Origin: CAYLZN01 sp964387935
Lineage (GTDB): Bacteria > Acidobacteriota > Vicinamibacteria > Vicinamibacterales > JAFNAJ01
Direction of reading: 5' to 3'
DNA length: 7,189 nucleotides
Assembly: GCA_964387935.1 (NCBI GenBank)
Contig: CAYLZN010000304.1
Location: forward strand, 1 to 7,189
Of the stretch, positions 5,863-7,189 are shown piece after piece. A program made the position numbers and the translations under genes. Each line of letters opens with the position of its first letter. Positions within the stretch are counted from its first letter, which is position 1. Under the pieces are notes generated by a model. The model did no database searches. It had not been told where the DNA came from and worked only from the letters and a program-made list of their open reading frames with translations.

Positions 5863-6180
5863 GTGCAAAGCCGCGAACCATCCGAGCACTCCGAGCTGGG
5901 CAGCCGCCGGCAGATGACCGAGCTGGCCGTGGGGACGATTGCCGCACTCCAGGATGGGGGGTTCGTCGACGAGATCGACCTGCTCTGTGAACGCGTGTTC
6001 CGCCTGCCGCCCGACCGCCTGTTCGACACGGCGGCCTGCGGCCAGTGTTCGTGGAGCCTGGCCTACAAGCCCATGGTGGAGCTGCTGCTCCTGCACGTGC
6101 GCGACGCGGCCACGCGAGAAGGTCCCATCGACAGCCGGCGCGAGGTCATTCGCTGGGCGATGACCGCCGCGGGGTTCTGA
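5863..6180 (+). CDS. Small cysteine-containing protein, unrecognised
   Basis: 105 residues from GTG 5863, or 88 from ATG 5914. The GTG is preferred for its ribosome site. I do not recognise the family. Residues 1-17 are polar and probably disordered. The rest is mostly helical, with FVDEIDLLCERVFRLPPDRLF (34-54), a CGQC motif (C59, C62) with a third cysteine at C42, and a hydrophobic helix KPMVELLLLHVRD (69-81). The CxxC could bind zinc or be redox-active, but it does not sit in a thioredoxin-like context. Third codon positions are strongly G/C, supporting a real gene. It is divergent from the fusion gene (98-bp gap) and converges on the HDOD gene with 7 bases between stop codons. No terminator is seen at that junction. 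Confidence 0.68.
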   Translation: MQSREPSEHSELGSRRQMTELAVGTIAALQDGGFVDEIDLLCERVFRLPPDRLFDTAACGQCSWSLAYKPMVELLLLHVRDAATREGPIDSRREVIRWAMTAAGF

Positions 6181-6187
6181 GCCCTCG

Positions 6188-7093
6188 CTAGGCGCTCACC
6201 CGGACCTCGGTCGTCGACTTCCGGCCGATGACCGCCCTGGCCTGCGACGTCGCCAGGGTATAGCGGGCCGTGACGTCCTCCAAGCGTCGGGAGACGAGCC
6301 GGCAGACCTGTTCCACGCCGTCCTCGTTCACGCCGAGGCGCTGAAGGGCCCGGGCGGACGGTGGGCCCACGGCGGCCGACGTCCCATCCGGCACGCCGAT
6401 CATCCGGGCCACGATGTTCGCCAGGTGCACCGTGTCGCAGACCACGTCCGCGACCTTCTCCGGCGCGTGGTGATAGGTCACGGCGGTGGCGACGCGGTCG
6501 GGGAGGCCCCAGTGGCGGCAGAGCAGGCCGCCCAGTTCCCCGTGATGCACGCCGAGCACGTCGACTTCGGCCTGCAGTTCCGAGCGCTCGTCGTCGGCGC
6601 GCGCATCGGCGATGCCCTTCGAGAGCTCCGGTGTCAGGAAGCGCGCCAGGACCAGCTTTCCCACATCGTGCAGCAGGGCGGCCGTCACCGACTCGGGCGG
6701 CACCATGATCGGGGCCACCGAGGCGATGACCTCGGCTCCCAGGGCGGTCGCGACGGCGTGGTGCCACAGGTCGCCTTCCGACAGGCCGTACTCGGGCAGC
6801 GCGCGGCGGAAGGACGGGCCGATGCAGGACGCGACCGCGAAGGACACCACGGGACCGATGCCCACGCGGACAATGGCATCCCGAACCGTGCCGATGGGCA
6901 CCAGGGAGGCGCTGCCTGCGGAGTTCGCGACCTGCAGCAGGCGACCGGTGAGCGCCTGATCGTAGGCGATCGCCTCCTCCACGTCGGCAAAGGCCCAATG
7001 GTCCTGGGAGATCACGCTGACCAGGCGACCGACGCTCACTGGCACGGGGTCCAGCCGTTCGGCAGCCCTGAGCAGGGTCTGATAGTCCAGCAT
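6188..7093 (-). CDS. HDOD-domain signalling protein
   Basis: 301 residues, cytoplasmic. Residues about 12-215 are a HDOD domain (HD-related output domain): VPVSVGRLVSVIS at the start, the helix IAYDQALTGRLLQVANSA (42-59), LVPIGTVRDAIVRVGI (64-79), and the HD core AALLHDVGKLVLARF (138-152). The HD pair H142-D143 is kept, as are His at 111-112, 183-184 and 208-209, so metal binding is possible, although HDOD domains are usually regarded as signalling modules rather than proven hydrolases. Residues 220-301 are helical and match no domain I know. HDOD proteins act in chemotaxis, motility, virulence and c-di-GMP-linked regulation. The ATG at 7093 has no close Shine-Dalgarno sequence (accatcccccc precedes it). 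GAGGAG sits about 40 bases upstream, beyond a hairpin. An in-frame CTG at 7129 lies 4 bases after that GAGGAG and is an alternative start. The gene has a sigma-28-type promoter upstream. Confidence 0.9.
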   Translation of the reverse strand: MLDYQTLLRAAERLDPVPVSVGRLVSVISQDHWAFADVEEAIAYDQALTGRLLQVANSAGSASLVPIGTVRDAIVRVGIGPVVSFAVASCIGPSFRRALPEYGLSEGDLWHHAVATALGAEVIASVAPIMVPPESVTAALLHDVGKLVLARFLTPELSKGIADARADDERSELQAEVDVLGVHHGELGGLLCRHWGLPDRVATAVTYHHAPEKVADVVCDTVHLANIVARMIGVPDGTSAAVGPPSARALQRLGVNEDGVEQVCRLVSRRLEDVTARYTLATSQARAVIGRKSTTEVRVSA

Positions 7094-7104
7094 GGGGGGA
7101 TGGT

Positions 7105-7131
7105 GTCTGCGGGGGAGGGCGAACCGCAGAC
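7105..7131 (-). promoter_or_regulatory. Leader hairpin of the HDOD mRNA
   Basis: On the minus strand, GTCTGCGG (7131-7124) pairs perfectly with CCGCAGAC (7112-7105) around an 11-base loop. It lies between a GAGGAG ribosome-site-like motif (7139-7134) and ATG 7093. If folded, it would bring GAGGAG to about 13 bases from the start codon, so it may control translation. The structure is seen in the sequence; the role is inference. Confidence 0.5.
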
Positions 7132-7145
7132 CGCTCCTCGTTCAG

Positions 7146-7172
7146 ATATCGGCACCCGCGTCGGGAACTTGA
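7146..7172 (-). promoter_or_regulatory. Sigma-28 (FliA) promoter of HDOD gene
   Basis: Reading the minus strand, TCAAGTTC (7172-7165), 11 bases, then GCCGATAT (7153-7146) closely matches the FliA consensus TAAAGTTT-N11-GCCGATAA with exact spacing. TCAAG-type -35 elements are common for this sigma factor outside enterics. Transcription would begin near 7138, about 45 bases before ATG 7093. This places the HDOD gene in the flagellar/chemotaxis regulon. Confidence 0.75.
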
Positions 7173-7189
7173 GGTCGGCCCGGGCGGCG

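Noticed and set aside
6063..6998. Minus-strand open frame of 311 codons
   Set aside because: It overlaps the HDOD gene out of frame and reads as Arg/Gly/Pro-rich low complexity.

Overview
The window is about two-thirds G+C, gene-dense, and has strongly G/C-biased third codon positions. A PEP-CTERM surface protein, a Tes-like (COG1964-type) radical SAM enzyme, a HDOD regulator and probable RpoN- and FliA-type promoters together suggest a Gram-negative soil or sediment bacterium. An Acidobacteriota member close to Vicinamibacteria is my best guess, but no rRNA or marker gene confirms it.

Layout. (1) 1-1592, plus strand: the 3' part of a radical SAM enzyme that enters the window just before its CxxxCxxC cluster motif. 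(2) 1593-1968: a non-coding stretch holding a 22-bp tandem repeat array, a hairpin built on the last repeat, a strong intrinsic terminator, a short dyad and a -24/-12 (sigma-54) promoter. (3) 1969-2607: a choice-of-anchor-C/DUF642-like exported protein with a C-terminal PEP-CTERM sorting signal, followed 31 bp later by 2639-3583, an unrecognised exported protein. (4) 3584-3820: non-coding, with two different 7-bp-period repeat arrays and a possible -10 element close to the next start. (5) 3821-4273 and 4300-4536: two small unrecognised genes on the plus strand that probably form an operon. (6) 4538-5764, minus strand: a fusion of a ubiquitin-like domain, a Mut7-C PIN-like RNase domain with zinc ribbon, and an MTH1-type Nudix hydrolase. 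It meets 4300-4536 tail to tail with one base between the stop codons. (7) 5863-6180, plus strand: a small unrecognised cysteine-containing protein with a likely GTG start, divergent from the fusion gene. (8) 6188-7093, minus strand: a HDOD-domain regulator preceded by a good FliA (sigma-28) promoter match.

How the parts relate. The window is not one pathway but several short transcription units. The terminator separates the radical SAM gene from the PEP-CTERM unit, which has its own sigma-54-type promoter, as described for PEP-CTERM genes controlled by PrsK/PrsR/RpoN. The HDOD gene appears tied to the flagellar/chemotaxis regulon by its promoter. The most unusual items are the Ub-Mut7C/Mut7-C/Nudix fusion, the possible membrane-spanning-lipid radical SAM enzyme, and the repeat-rich intergenic regions.
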